DNA from: Litorivita sp040371945
GTDB lineage: Bacteria > Pseudomonadota > Alphaproteobacteria > Rhodobacterales > Rhodobacteraceae
Direction of reading: 5' to 3'
Assembly (NCBI RefSeq): GCF_040371945.1
Contig: NZ_BAABWS010000002.1
Location: 372,001 to 436,000, forward strand
DNA: 64,000 bases
Below the pieces are notes generated by a model. It saw only the letters and a list, made by a program, of their open reading frames with translations, did not search any database and had not been told where the DNA came from. Positions 42,363 to 51,235 of the stretch are shown piece after piece. Within the stretch, counting starts at the first letter, position 1, and each line of letters starts with the position of its first letter. The position numbers were made by a program, and so were the translations under genes.

Positions 42363-42761
42363 CTATTCGTCCACATCATCCATATCGGCCTGCCCGCTGA
42401 GACGGCGGCGCACATGGCTCCAGCTCAGTCCCGTGCCCAGAACCGTCGCCAAAGCCAAGAGCGCGATCCACGTATTCGCCCCCGGATTGTCGAGCCGGAT
42501 CAGGCCGAAATCGTAAAGCACCCACAAGAGCGCGGCGACAATGGCCAGAACCAAAGCCATGCCCAGCACCCCGATCGAGCGCAAGGTGGCGCGCAGGTAG
42601 ATGATATAGCCGACAAGCAAGAGCAGACCGGCCAGAACGATCAGGGCCATCGCCGAGGTCCAGTGGCTTTCGGCCCACCGCAGGTAATTCCACCGCGTCG
42701 GATTATAGGTCGCGCTGAGCAAGGCAAAGGCCGCAATCCAGCGTAGCAAAAATCCTGTCAT
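42363..42761 (-). CDS. DUF6524-like small membrane protein
   Basis: A 132-residue membrane protein with about four helices: GFLLRWIAAFALLSATYNPTRWNYLRWAESHWTSAMALIVLAGLLLLVGYIIYLRATLRSIGVLGMALVLAIVAALLWVLYDFGLIRLD. The YNPTxWNYxRW block is the family mark. Function unknown. ATG 42761 follows AAGGAG; the longer frame to 42800 is not favoured. Confidence 0.83.
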   Translation of the reverse strand: MTGFLLRWIAAFALLSATYNPTRWNYLRWAESHWTSAMALIVLAGLLLLVGYIIYLRATLRSIGVLGMALVLAIVAALLWVLYDFGLIRLDNPGANTWIALLALATVLGTGLSWSHVRRRLSGQADMDDVDE

Positions 42762-43007
42762 CTGCGTCTCCTTTTGGTGCGCGCACGGCCCTTTCATCAT
42801 GCGCGGTTGTCGCGCGGGGTCAATGCAGGGTCAAAGCGGGGGGCACTGCGGGGGGGCAATGCGGGCCGATGCGGGATCAAGACGCGCGCCGCGCGGCCTT
42901 TGAGCGAAGGGCGCGCGGGAGCGCGAGGGCAGGCGCGCGCAGGGCGGATGCTTGCCCGCCTTTCGTCGCAATTGCAAAGTCTTAGCCAAATATGCGATAC
43001 AGAATAT

Positions 43008-43565
43008 ATGAAATACACCTATTCCATCCGCCACGCTGACGCGCAAGACGCCCCCGCGATTGCGCAGGTGCAGGCGGGCGTTTGGCGCAAAGCCTATCAG
43101 GGCCGCGTGCCCAATGCCTTGATCGAACGGATGGAGGATGTCGCCGAGCGCACCAAAGCGTGGCAAACGATTTTCGAAAGCTTCGAGGAAAGCGGTCTGG
43201 GGCAGAGCTTTGTCGCGGTTGAGGACGACAGCGGCGTGGTCGGATTTGGCACCTGCGGGCCGCAGCGCGACGACGCGTTGCTCGATCAAGGCTTCTCGGG
43301 CGAAATCTCGGCGCTCTACATCGCCGCCGAGCATCAAGGCGCGGGGCTCGGCTCTGGCCTGCTGCGCTTTATGGCGGCGGACTTGCTCCGCACGGGACAT
43401 ATGTCGGCCGCCTTTTGGGTGCTGGGCGGCAATCCGAAAGCCGATCGGTTTTTCACCCAGACCGGCGGTCTGGCCTGCGCCACACGCAGCGGCGCCCATG
43501 GCGACCTTCATGAAACCGCCTATGGATGGCGCGATTTGGCGCAGCTTGCCGGACGCGCGTCATAA
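43008..43565 (+). CDS. GNAT family N-acetyltransferase
   Basis: A 185-residue acetyltransferase: YSIRHADAQDAPAIAQVQAGVWRKAYQG at the start, QSFVAVEDDSGVVGFGTCGPQRDD, and the acetyl-CoA motif A in EISALYIAAEHQGAGLGSGLLRFMA (Q/GxGxG type). Substrate unknown. The start at 43008 begins the domain exactly; the open frame extending to 42774 is Arg/Gly-rich DNA ahead of the domain. It is 200 nt from the divergent DUF6524-like gene. Confidence 0.87.
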   Translation: MKYTYSIRHADAQDAPAIAQVQAGVWRKAYQGRVPNALIERMEDVAERTKAWQTIFESFEESGLGQSFVAVEDDSGVVGFGTCGPQRDDALLDQGFSGEISALYIAAEHQGAGLGSGLLRFMAADLLRTGHMSAAFWVLGGNPKADRFFTQTGGLACATRSGAHGDLHETAYGWRDLAQLAGRAS

Positions 43566-43746
43566 GCGCGCCGCACGCTCGGCGCATATGCGCCCCGGCA
43601 ATCCCGCCAGCCGATCCCGCCTGTCAATCCCGCGCGCCAAACCGGCCCGTCAATCGCGCAGCGAATGCAAATAGAGGTTTCATCGCGCCGGACCTGTGGT
43701 TATACCGACGCGGGTTTGAAACAGATTCCATATATAAAGGATCATC

Positions 43747-45042
43747 ATGGCAAACGTCGTCGTCGTCGGCGCCCAATGGGGCGATGAGGGAAAAGGCAAG
43801 ATCGTGGATTGGCTCTCCGAGCGTGCGGATGTGATCGCGCGCTTTCAGGGCGGCCATAACGCCGGTCACACTCTGGTCATTGACGGCGAGGTGTTCAAGC
43901 TGCACGCGCTGCCTTCGGGCGTGGTGCGCGGCGGCAAATTGTCGGTGATCGGCAATGGCGTGGTGCTCGATCCGTGGCACCTGCTTTCCGAGATCGAAAC
44001 CATCCGCAAGCAAGGCGTTGAAATCACGCCCGAAACCTTGATGATCGCGGAAAACGCGCCGCTGATCCTGCCCTATCACGGGGAATTGGACCGCGCCCGC
44101 GAAGAGGCCGCCTCCAAAGGCACCAAGATCGGCACGACGGGCCGCGGCATCGGCCCGTGCTATGAGGACAAGGTCGGCCGCCGCGCCATCCGCGTGGCCG
44201 ATCTGGCCGATGCGGCGACGCTGGAGGCGCGTGTGGATCGCGCGCTGGAACATCACAATGCGCTGCGCAAGGGCATGGGGATCGACCCGATTGACCGCGC
44301 CGCATTGCTGGCGAAAATCGGTGAGATCGCGCCGCAAATCCTCGCCTATGCTGCTCCGGTCTGGAAGGTGATGAACGAGAAACGCAAAGCCGGCAAACGC
44401 ATCTTGTTCGAAGGCGCGCAGGGGGCCTTGCTCGACATCGATTTCGGCACCTATCCTTTTGTGACCTCCTCCAACGTGATCGCGGGCCAAGCGGCCACCG
44501 GCGTCGGCATCGGGCCAGGATCGATCGATTACGTGCTTGGCATTGTCAAAGCCTATACCACCCGCGTCGGCGAAGGCCCGTTCCCGACCGAACTGGATGA
44601 CGCCGATGGCCAGCGCCTTGGCGAGCGCGGTCACGAATTCGGCACCACCACGGGGCGCAAACGCCGCTGCGGCTGGTTCGATGCGGCCTTGGTGCGCCAG
44701 ACCTGCGCCACATCGGGCGTCAAGGGGATCTGCCTGACCAAGCTCGACGTGCTCGACGGCTTCGAGACGCTGAAAATCTGCGTCGGCTACGAGTTGGACG
44801 GCGAGCGGCTCGATTATCTGCCCACAGCGGCGGACGCGCAGGCGCGCTGCACCCCGATCTATGAGGAAATGGACGGTTGGTCCGAAAGCACCGAAGGCGC
44901 GCGCACGTGGAATGAATTGCCCGCCAATGCGATCAAATATGTGCGCCATATCGAGGAATTGATCGATTGCCCCGTGGCATTGCTCTCGACCTCGCCAGAG
45001 CGCGACGACACCATCCTCGTCACCGATCCCTTCGCGGATTGA
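43747..45042 (+). CDS. purA: Adenylosuccinate synthetase
   Basis: A 431-residue enzyme joining IMP and aspartate with GTP in AMP synthesis. The P-loop is VGAQWGDEGKGKIVDWLSE (residues 6-24). FQGGHNAGHTLV, TTGRGIGPCYEDKVGRR, EGAQGALLDIDFGTYPFVTSSN and RKRRCGWFDAAL are diagnostic. Standard length and start. It is followed after four bases by the DUF2842 gene, so they form an operon. Confidence 0.98.
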   Translation: MANVVVVGAQWGDEGKGKIVDWLSERADVIARFQGGHNAGHTLVIDGEVFKLHALPSGVVRGGKLSVIGNGVVLDPWHLLSEIETIRKQGVEITPETLMIAENAPLILPYHGELDRAREEAASKGTKIGTTGRGIGPCYEDKVGRRAIRVADLADAATLEARVDRALEHHNALRKGMGIDPIDRAALLAKIGEIAPQILAYAAPVWKVMNEKRKAGKRILFEGAQGALLDIDFGTYPFVTSSNVIAGQAATGVGIGPGSIDYVLGIVKAYTTRVGEGPFPTELDDADGQRLGERGHEFGTTTGRKRRCGWFDAALVRQTCATSGVKGICLTKLDVLDGFETLKICVGYELDGERLDYLPTAADAQARCTPIYEEMDGWSESTEGARTWNELPANAIKYVRHIEELIDCPVALLSTSPERDDTILVTDPFAD

Positions 45043-45046
45043 TCTG

Positions 45047-45286
45047 ATGGCGCTGAGCTACAAAGCCCGCCGCCGCTGGGCCTTGGTGATCTTGTTGATC
45101 GGCCTGCCGCTCTATGTGGTGGCGGCGGTCAGCGCGGTGAACGCGCTGGAGCGGCCAAGCATTTTGGTCGAACTGATGATCTATGTCGGGCTGGGCGTGC
45201 TTTGGGCGCTGCCGTTCAAATTCATCTTCAAAGGCATCGGCCAAGCCGATCCGGACGCCAAACCCGACACCGACCCCGAGGCGTGA
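45047..45286 (+). CDS. DUF2842 small membrane protein
   Basis: A 79-residue two-helix membrane protein: MALSYKARRRWALVILLIGLPLYVVAAVSAVNALERPSILVELMIYVGLGVLWALPFKFIFKGIGQADPDA, the DUF2842 pattern of Rhodobacterales. The C-terminus is acidic. It begins four bases after purA and ends before the shared terminator. Function unknown. Confidence 0.9.
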   Translation: MALSYKARRRWALVILLIGLPLYVVAAVSAVNALERPSILVELMIYVGLGVLWALPFKFIFKGIGQADPDAKPDTDPEA

Positions 45287-45304
45287 TCTAAGCGAAAACA
45301 AATG

Positions 45305-45336
45305 AAAAAGGCCGGTCCCGAGGGGCCGGCCTTTTG
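45305..45336. terminator. Bidirectional terminator between DUF2842 and the 837-residue protein gene
   Basis: AAAAGGCCGG pairs with CCGGCCTTTT around a 10-nt loop, with A-run and T-run on each side, serving both converging genes. Confidence 0.88.
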
Positions 45337-45365
45337 CTTTATTGCAGGGCGCTGGCGCGCGGGGT

Positions 45366-47879
45366 TTAGCCCGCTTCGCGCTCGCCGGGGCGGTAGCCGA
45401 TCTCGTCGGATACTTCGAACCGCCCGCCTTTGATCTTGCGGATTTTGCCCGCGCGCAGCAGTTGGCCAAAGGAGCGCAGCCCGTCTTCGCGGCTGAATTC
45501 TTCTGGGTCGGCCTGACGCACTTTGGTCATCAGTTGCGGGCGCGAGAATTGCTCCATGCCCTCGACGAACGACAGATAGGCCGCCGCCGCTTCGAGCAGA
45601 TCGGGCAGTTTCGTCGCGCCGACGTTTTCGGCGTATTCGGCAAAGCTTCCCGCTTTTTCAAGCGCTTGCGCGATTTCGGCGGTGGGGGCGGGTTGCTCGG
45701 CGGCGATTTCGGCGACCGAAATGCGGCGCGGGCGCACCGGTTCGGAGGCGATATCGACGCGCTGCTCGGCCACCAGTTTGAGCGGCGCAGGGCGCGCCTC
45801 GCTGGGACGCGCGGGGCGCTCTGTGCTTGTCGCGGCTTGCGGACGGCGCGGGCGCACCACATCGGCCAGATCACCGCGATAGGCATCATCCTTGCGCTCT
45901 TCCTTGAGCGAGGTGCCTGCGCGTTGCTCGGCTTTGGTGGCGGCGACAGCGGCGCGCAGATGCGCGATGGCATTGCGGCGGCGCGATCCGTCCGGCTCGT
46001 CCATTTGGGTTTCGGCCTTCTCCAGCATCCGGTTCAGGTCCGGCTCGCTTTCGCGCAAACGCAGCGCGCCAGACGGCTGATCCGGGCTCGCCTCAGCCTG
46101 TGCAGCCTCGTCTTCGGCGTGCGCTTGGGGATCCTCATCGACGATTTGCGCCTCTTCGGTCTCCCATGCGTCATCGAGATCGGCTTCGACAGCGGCCAAC
46201 TCGCGTTGCAACTCGGCCTCTTCGGCGGCGCTGAGGCTGGAGGCCTCGTCATCGGCTCCCTCATCTGCCACGGCGGCCTCGGCGGGCAGGTCCAATTCGG
46301 CAGCCGTTTCGAAATCCGTATCATCCTCGTCGTCGAAGGCTTCTTCGATCTGACCTGCGGCCAAAGCGGCATCAAACTCGCTGCGCTTCATGCGGATCAC
46401 GCGGGCGCGCAGGGGCTGGGTTTGCGGCCCGTCGCCCTCGGCGCTCTCGCCCTCCGGCAGGTCGATTTCCTCGACCTCGATATAGGCTTCGTCGTCGTCA
46501 TCCTCGTTGTCATCGTCCGCGAGGGCGGCGCGCTCGTCTTCGCGCTCTGCGTCGTCCTCGGCGATCAAGGCATCGGCCAGATCGGCAAATGTGCCAGCGG
46601 CGGGCGCGGGCTCTTCGGCGCGGTCCGCTTGCTCAAGCTCCTCGTCTTCGATCTGTGCCTGTGCCTGTGCCTGTGCCTGTGCGTCGGCGGCGGGCGCCTC
46701 TTGCGCGGCTTCGGCCTCGGCCTGACGCTCGCGGCTCAAACGCGCAAGGATCGACGAGACGTCATCGGCTTTTTCCGTGGCGGCGGGGGCGTCCTCCTCG
46801 GCGCTTTGCGCGATCTCGGCCTCGGCGTGCTGGTCCTCGATATAGGCGGCCTCGCCCTCGGCCTCGGCTTCGGTCTTGGAGACCACGGCGCGGATGCGCT
46901 GGAGCTTGGCGGCGACGCTGTTTTGGTCGGGGTGCGAGACGGGGGTGTGCGGCGCGGGGGCTTCGGCCGTGGCGGCGGTGTCCGCAGGCGCGGGTTTGGC
47001 CACGCGGGCGGCGATCGACGCGAGGGTCAGGGCCTCGTCTTCTTGCGCATCATTTTGGTCCGCTTCGGGGGTCTTGGCGGTGTCCTCGCGGGGCAGCTCG
47101 GCTTCGGCCTGCGGCTCTTTCGCATGTGCGTCCACTGGCGCTTCTACGGGGGCTTCCGTTTGCTCTGCGGCCACGGCAGGCGCCTCGGCTTCGGCCTCGG
47201 TGATGTCAGCCTCGGCAGCGATGTCCTCACCGGTGATTTGCTCCGCGGCTGTGTCTTCGTCGCGGGCGGCCTCCTCGGCGTGTTCCTCGGCAACCGTCTC
47301 GGCAGGGGCTTCGACCTCGACCTCAGTTTCGACCGCAGCTTCGGCTTGAACCTCAGCTTCGGTTTGGGCCTCAGCCTCGGCTTCAGGCGCGGCGGCGGCC
47401 TCGATCTCGGCGGTCTCGACCTCAGCGGCACGGACCTCTTCGACGGCCTCTTCGGCAACCTCTTCCTCGGCAATCGCTTCCTCGGCAATCTCGGGGGCGA
47501 TCTCGGGGGTGGCTTCCACGGGTGCGGCCTCGGGCGTTTGCACCTCTTCGGCTTGCGGCGCGGCGGCCTCTTGCGCTTCGGCGGGCACAGGCTCAGGCCC
47601 AGGCGCGGCAACGGCGGCCTTATCGGCACCGGTGCGCAGCACGATGTTGCCCTTATCCATATAGGCCTCAACGCGGCGCTCGATTTCGCGCTCGGCGATA
47701 CGCGCCAGCATCTCGGCATCGGGGGTGGGGGGCTCTGCACCGAAATAGCGGTCATCGGATGCCAGATCGCGGAAATATTCCGCGATGGCCTTCATTGTAT
47801 TAAAAGAATCGTCAAAGCCCTCCAAGGTGCACGAGAATGTGCCGTAGGAGACCGTGAGAATTTTGCTCGTATTAATCAT
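45366..47879 (-). CDS. Large acidic Ala/Glu-rich protein of unknown function
   Basis: An 837-residue protein with three parts. Residues 1-85 form a conserved-looking domain (KILTVSYGTFSCTLEGFDDSFNTMKAIAEYFRDLASDDRYFGAEPPTPDAEMLARIAEREIERRVEA). Residues about 90-700 are extremely rich in Ala, Glu, Pro and Asp with recurring EAEA and AEAAEEV runs, probably disordered and strongly acidic. The last about 110 residues are again ordered (EYAENVGATKLPDLLEAAAAYLSFVEGMEQFSRPQLMTKVRQADPEEFSREDGLRSFGQLLRAGKIRKIKGGRFEVSDEIGYR). Some homologues carry a chemotaxis or lipoprotein label that the sequence does not justify. No signal peptide. Confidence 0.85.
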   Translation of the reverse strand: MINTSKILTVSYGTFSCTLEGFDDSFNTMKAIAEYFRDLASDDRYFGAEPPTPDAEMLARIAEREIERRVEAYMDKGNIVLRTGADKAAVAAPGPEPVPAEAQEAAAPQAEEVQTPEAAPVEATPEIAPEIAEEAIAEEEVAEEAVEEVRAAEVETAEIEAAAAPEAEAEAQTEAEVQAEAAVETEVEVEAPAETVAEEHAEEAARDEDTAAEQITGEDIAAEADITEAEAEAPAVAAEQTEAPVEAPVDAHAKEPQAEAELPREDTAKTPEADQNDAQEDEALTLASIAARVAKPAPADTAATAEAPAPHTPVSHPDQNSVAAKLQRIRAVVSKTEAEAEGEAAYIEDQHAEAEIAQSAEEDAPAATEKADDVSSILARLSRERQAEAEAAQEAPAADAQAQAQAQAQIEDEELEQADRAEEPAPAAGTFADLADALIAEDDAEREDERAALADDDNEDDDDEAYIEVEEIDLPEGESAEGDGPQTQPLRARVIRMKRSEFDAALAAGQIEEAFDDEDDTDFETAAELDLPAEAAVADEGADDEASSLSAAEEAELQRELAAVEADLDDAWETEEAQIVDEDPQAHAEDEAAQAEASPDQPSGALRLRESEPDLNRMLEKAETQMDEPDGSRRRNAIAHLRAAVAATKAEQRAGTSLKEERKDDAYRGDLADVVRPRRPQAATSTERPARPSEARPAPLKLVAEQRVDIASEPVRPRRISVAEIAAEQPAPTAEIAQALEKAGSFAEYAENVGATKLPDLLEAAAAYLSFVEGMEQFSRPQLMTKVRQADPEEFSREDGLRSFGQLLRAGKIRKIKGGRFEVSDEIGYRPGEREAG
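46653..46682. repeat. Five tandem hexamers coding (Ala-Gln)5
   Basis: CTGTGC is repeated five times without error inside the acidic protein gene; on the coding strand this is GCACAG, giving alternating Ala-Gln. A site of likely length variation by slippage. Confidence 0.85.
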
Positions 47880-48029
47880 TATCTAGCTCGCTTTGCGGTT
47901 GCCTGCTAGGAATTGGTTTACCATGAAGGCCAAGTCGATTTCTGATCGAATCTGCGATATTTACCGTATCATTTCATGGCAAGAATGTGGCGTTGTCGTT
48001 AACGAGGCCAATAGAAGCGGAAGTTTGAC

Positions 48030-48770
48030 GTGATTGTCCACAAATTGGAACCAATCCTGCTGGTCGGGGCCGGAGCCTTGCCCGAAGGGCTATGGGATGA
48101 GGCGCGGGCCATCGCGCCGCATGTGGTGGCGGTCGATGGCGGGCTGCGTCATGTGCTGGCAAAGGGGGACATGCCCGAGGCGGTGATTGGCGATCTGGAC
48201 AGCATCGGCGCGGACCGCGTTCATGTGCCGGCCGCGCGCTTGCACCCTATTGCCGAACAAGACAGCACCGATTTTGACAAGGCCCTGCGCAATGTCGATG
48301 CGTCCTTGATCCTTGCGGCGGGGTTTTCCGGCCCGCGCATCGATCATCAACTGGCGGTCTATAGCGGCTTGATGGCGCGGGCAGAGCGGCTGTGCATCGT
48401 GTTGGGGCAAAGCGATCTGGTGATGCTGGCGCCGCCGCATATGGCGCTGGACCTGCCCGAGGGGATGCGGCTGTCGCTTTATCCGATGGGGCAGGTGCGC
48501 GGACGCTCCAGCGGGCTGCGCTGGCCCATCGAGGGGATCGCGTTTTCGCCGCAGGGGCGGATCGGCACATCGAATGAAGTGGTGCGCGCGGCGGGGGCCG
48601 CGCAGGGGGGCCAAGATCAGGCAGGCGGGCAGGGCACCCTGTGCCGCGTCGAGATCGAGGTCGACGCGCCTTGCATGTTGCTTATTCTGCCGCGTGCTGC
48701 GCTGCCTCTGCTTCCATCATCTCTTCTCGGCTCTGCTTGCGGGCGCTGGACTGCTCGCGCAGGACAATGA
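48030..48770 (+). CDS. Thiamine pyrophosphokinase
   Basis: A 246-residue kinase making thiamine pyrophosphate from thiamine. Seen: VAVDGGLRHVLAKGDMPEAVIGDLDSI (Asp-rich metal site), EQDSTDFDKALRN (DxTDxxKAL) and the C-terminal thiamine-binding part (SLYPMGQVRGRSSGLRWPIEGIAFSPQGRIGTSNEVVRAAG). The usual end of the fold lies near VDAPCMLLILPR. The last about 27 residues run on into the 3' end of the converging DMT gene, giving an 89-bp antisense overlap. Divergent from the acidic protein gene. No TPP riboswitch seen. Confidence 0.92.
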   Translation: MIVHKLEPILLVGAGALPEGLWDEARAIAPHVVAVDGGLRHVLAKGDMPEAVIGDLDSIGADRVHVPAARLHPIAEQDSTDFDKALRNVDASLILAAGFSGPRIDHQLAVYSGLMARAERLCIVLGQSDLVMLAPPHMALDLPEGMRLSLYPMGQVRGRSSGLRWPIEGIAFSPQGRIGTSNEVVRAAGAAQGGQDQAGGQGTLCRVEIEVDAPCMLLILPRAALPLLPSSLLGSACGRWTARAGQ

Positions 48771-49641
48771 ACAGACCGGCAGTCATGGTCATGGCAATGC
48801 CGACGGTGGCCAATTGGTTGGGCCATTGGCCGAACATCGCAAAGCCGAAGAACGTGGCAAAGGGAATTTCCAGATATTGCATCGGCGCCAGCGTGGCCGA
48901 GGGCGCATAGCGCAGGGCCCAGGTCATCATCAGATGGGCGAAGGAGCCCAGCAGACCCGCGCCGATCAGCAGCGCCCAAGTCATTGCATCAGGTGCGCTC
49001 AGCTCGAACACCGCGATGTTGAACAAGGTGACCTCATTGGCCGCGCCGATCAACAGCACCGGCAAGATCATCACCGTGGCCATCAGGCCAGAGACCGCTT
49101 GCAAGCCGATCGGGTCGGTTTCTTTGGCGATCTGGCGGGTGACCAGAACAAAGGCCGAGAAGGTCAGCGCAACACCCAGCGGCAGTAAGGCCGCCCAACC
49201 GAATTGCACAAAGCTCGGTTGGATCACCAAAAGCGTGCCGGCAAAGCCGAATAGACAGGCGACCAGACGGCGGTGCCCGACCTCTTCGCCCAAAAAGTGA
49301 TGGCCCAAGAGCATCATAATGAAGGGCATGACAAAGGTAATCGCCACCGCATCAGCCAAGGGCAGATATTGCAAGCCGGTGAACATGAAGCCGATGGCCA
49401 CGATATGCAAAATCGTGCGCAGCAAGGTCAGCCAGAAAACCCGCCCGCTCATGCGCCATTTGCGGCCCGTCATCGCGACAATCGGGATCAAGATCACCGC
49501 TTGAACAGCAAAACGCACCACCAGCATTTCGCCCAAAGCGACCCGCTCGCCGATGAGTTTTACCACCGCATCGCCAAAGGGCGCCATGATGCAAAACAGG
49601 AGCATCAGGAAAATGCCGAACATGGGTTTGTCTTGCGTCAT
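48682..49641 (-). CDS. DMT superfamily (EamA) transporter
   Basis: A 319-residue inner-membrane protein with ten helices in two EamA repeats: FGIFLMLLFCIMAPFGDAVVKLIGERVALGEMLVVRFAVQAV (first repeat) and LPLGVALTFSAFVLVTRQIAKETDPIGLQAVSGLMATVMILPVLLIG (second), with PLADAVAITFVMPFIMMLLGHHFLGEEVGHRRLVACLFGFAGTLLVIQPS. The family exports metabolites or amino acids; the substrate is not readable. Start 49641 follows AAGGTGA. The 3' end overlaps the thiamine pyrophosphokinase gene by 89 bases, tail to tail. Confidence 0.88.
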   Translation of the reverse strand: MTQDKPMFGIFLMLLFCIMAPFGDAVVKLIGERVALGEMLVVRFAVQAVILIPIVAMTGRKWRMSGRVFWLTLLRTILHIVAIGFMFTGLQYLPLADAVAITFVMPFIMMLLGHHFLGEEVGHRRLVACLFGFAGTLLVIQPSFVQFGWAALLPLGVALTFSAFVLVTRQIAKETDPIGLQAVSGLMATVMILPVLLIGAANEVTLFNIAVFELSAPDAMTWALLIGAGLLGSFAHLMMTWALRYAPSATLAPMQYLEIPFATFFGFAMFGQWPNQLATVGIAMTMTAGLFIVLREQSSARKQSREEMMEAEAAQHAAE

Positions 49642-49733
49642 GTGATTCACCTTTAGCGTGTGATCTTTCACTCACCCTATGCGTGTGATTTGCATCGCGC
49701 AACACTTCATTTATGCGTGTGCGCCATTTTTCG

Positions 49734-49745
49734 CTCACGCGTGAG
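49734..49745. promoter_or_regulatory. CTCACGCGTGAG palindrome and repeated ATGCGTGTG
   Basis: A perfect 12-bp palindrome lies 93 bases upstream of the DMT gene ATG, with two copies of ATGCGTGTG nearby (near 49679 and 49714). The region 49642-49932 is the divergent promoter area of the DMT and Hint-protein genes. Regulator unknown. Confidence 0.35.
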
Positions 49746-49932
49746 GGTTGAGCCACGGGGTAAGAGCCGTGCCTGTGCCGCAAGCGGGGGCATGGCAGCA
49801 AACGCCCGTCAGTCAAATGAACCAAATGGGTAAATTATAGATTCCATTCAATTTTTCTCAAAATTGCGCATTCACCTGTCGTAAATTTCCCTCAGGTAAT
49901 GCCTTGGGGCTAAGAAGAGAGGGCGGCGAACC

Positions 49933-51129
49933 ATGCCATATACATTCGGACTTATCGGCTATGATGATCTCGTGGTGTCCGGGCCTGATCCCTTCGGGTC
50001 CGGCACAACTGGGAATGGCAGCTCTGTCGGCGCGACGACCTTCACACTCGCCCCTGGCGCGACCTGGGTGCAGGCGACGCTCAATGACAACGAGGCCTTC
50101 TTCGAAGATGCCGACAGCGGGCAGGATCTGGCCTCCGGTATCACCGTCAACGGGAAGACCTTTTCTGCCGGACAAAACGTCGAAACCGAATACTCCTATG
50201 TCGTGCGCCCCGTGGGCAGCACTGACCCCTCCGAAGAAGTCACCATCTATATCGTCGAGTTTGGCACCTCGGGCGAGGCGATTGCCACCGACGGGCCGCT
50301 GCACGAAGGCATCACCTATGAAATCATCGCCATCGACAGCAATGATCCGGTGGTCTCCTATAGCAATCTTGCGGTCTGTTTCACCGCAGGCACGCGCATT
50401 GCCACGGCGCGCGGTCCGGCCTTGGTCGAGGATCTGCGCGCGGGCGATCGGGTGCTGACCATGGATCACGGCGCGCAGCCGCTGATTTGGGTCGGGGCGC
50501 AGCGCGCCTCGGGGCAGGGGGCGACGGCGCCGGTGCGCGTGCCCGCCTTGGCCTTGGGCAATACGCGCGATCTGCTCTTGTCGCCGCAACATCGGGTGCT
50601 GCGCCGCATGGCGGGCAGCCGCGTGCAAAAAGGCCGCGCGGGCGAATGCCTGACGCCGGTCAAATCGCTCAGCGGCGCGGCCGGGATCGGCCCCGCGCCG
50701 TGCAAGGAGGTGGTCTATTACCATCTGCTTTTGGCGCGCCATGAGGTGATCTTCGCCGAAGGCGCGCCGGTCGAAAGCATGCTGCCCGGTCCGGTGGCCT
50801 TGCGCGCCCTGACACCGGCCAGCCGTGCGCAGCTTTTGGCGCTTTGCCCCGATCTGGAGGTTTTGGTGCGCCCCGCGCGCAGCAATTCCGAGCGCCGCGC
50901 CGCGCGCGCTGCGCAATGGTCCCCCGCGCGGCCCCTGATCGGCCCGTCGCGTTGGAAACGCATGCAAGAGGAGGCGCAGCAGGGCGCCCAAGGCGCGCCC
51001 GAAGCGGGTGCCGACGCGGCTGCCAACGAGGGCGCCGAAGCAGGCACCACCGAGCGCGCTGCGCAGGGCACGGTCATGGCGGCGCGCCCGCGACCCCGAG
51101 CCTGCGCCGCCGCCCATGCCGCATATTGA
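49933..51129 (+). CDS. Hint-domain protein with unknown N-terminal domain
   Basis: A 398-residue protein with no signal peptide. Residues 1-145 form a beta-rich domain of unknown family (GATTFTLAPGATWVQATLNDNEAFFEDADSGQDLASGITVNGKTFSAGQN). Residues 149-310 are a Hint/intein-type domain: SNLAVCFTAGTRIATARGPALVEDLRAGDRVLTMDHGAQPLIWVG, with the catalytic Cys149, and SPQHRVLRRMAG for the block B/TxxH-like region. The C-terminal about 75 residues (ARSNSERRAARAAQWSP) are Arg/Ala-rich. Hint domains self-cleave or rearrange proteins; here there is no obvious C-extein. The protein is likely secreted by a non-Sec route. Confidence 0.8.
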   Translation: MPYTFGLIGYDDLVVSGPDPFGSGTTGNGSSVGATTFTLAPGATWVQATLNDNEAFFEDADSGQDLASGITVNGKTFSAGQNVETEYSYVVRPVGSTDPSEEVTIYIVEFGTSGEAIATDGPLHEGITYEIIAIDSNDPVVSYSNLAVCFTAGTRIATARGPALVEDLRAGDRVLTMDHGAQPLIWVGAQRASGQGATAPVRVPALALGNTRDLLLSPQHRVLRRMAGSRVQKGRAGECLTPVKSLSGAAGIGPAPCKEVVYYHLLLARHEVIFAEGAPVESMLPGPVALRALTPASRAQLLALCPDLEVLVRPARSNSERRAARAAQWSPARPLIGPSRWKRMQEEAQQGAQGAPEAGADAAANEGAEAGTTERAAQGTVMAARPRPRACAAAHAAY

Positions 51130-51235
51130 CGCGCCGCGCGCCGAAAAAACGCGCCGCTGCGATTTTCCGCCGCAAAGCCTCTCGCCCCCCGCGCCGTGAT
51201 TGCCTATAAGATCCGTGCAATAACGGAGATGCGCC

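Noticed and set aside
45342..47909. An 855-codon open frame opposite the large acidic protein gene
   Set aside because: It is a mirror of the Ala/Glu-rich coding strand, giving Gly/Leu/Phe/Arg runs. High GC and codon bias keep the antisense frame open; its ends have no protein-like features.
47880..48029. TPP riboswitch before the thiamine pyrophosphokinase gene
   Set aside because: No CUGAGA or ACCUGA-type conserved blocks are present.
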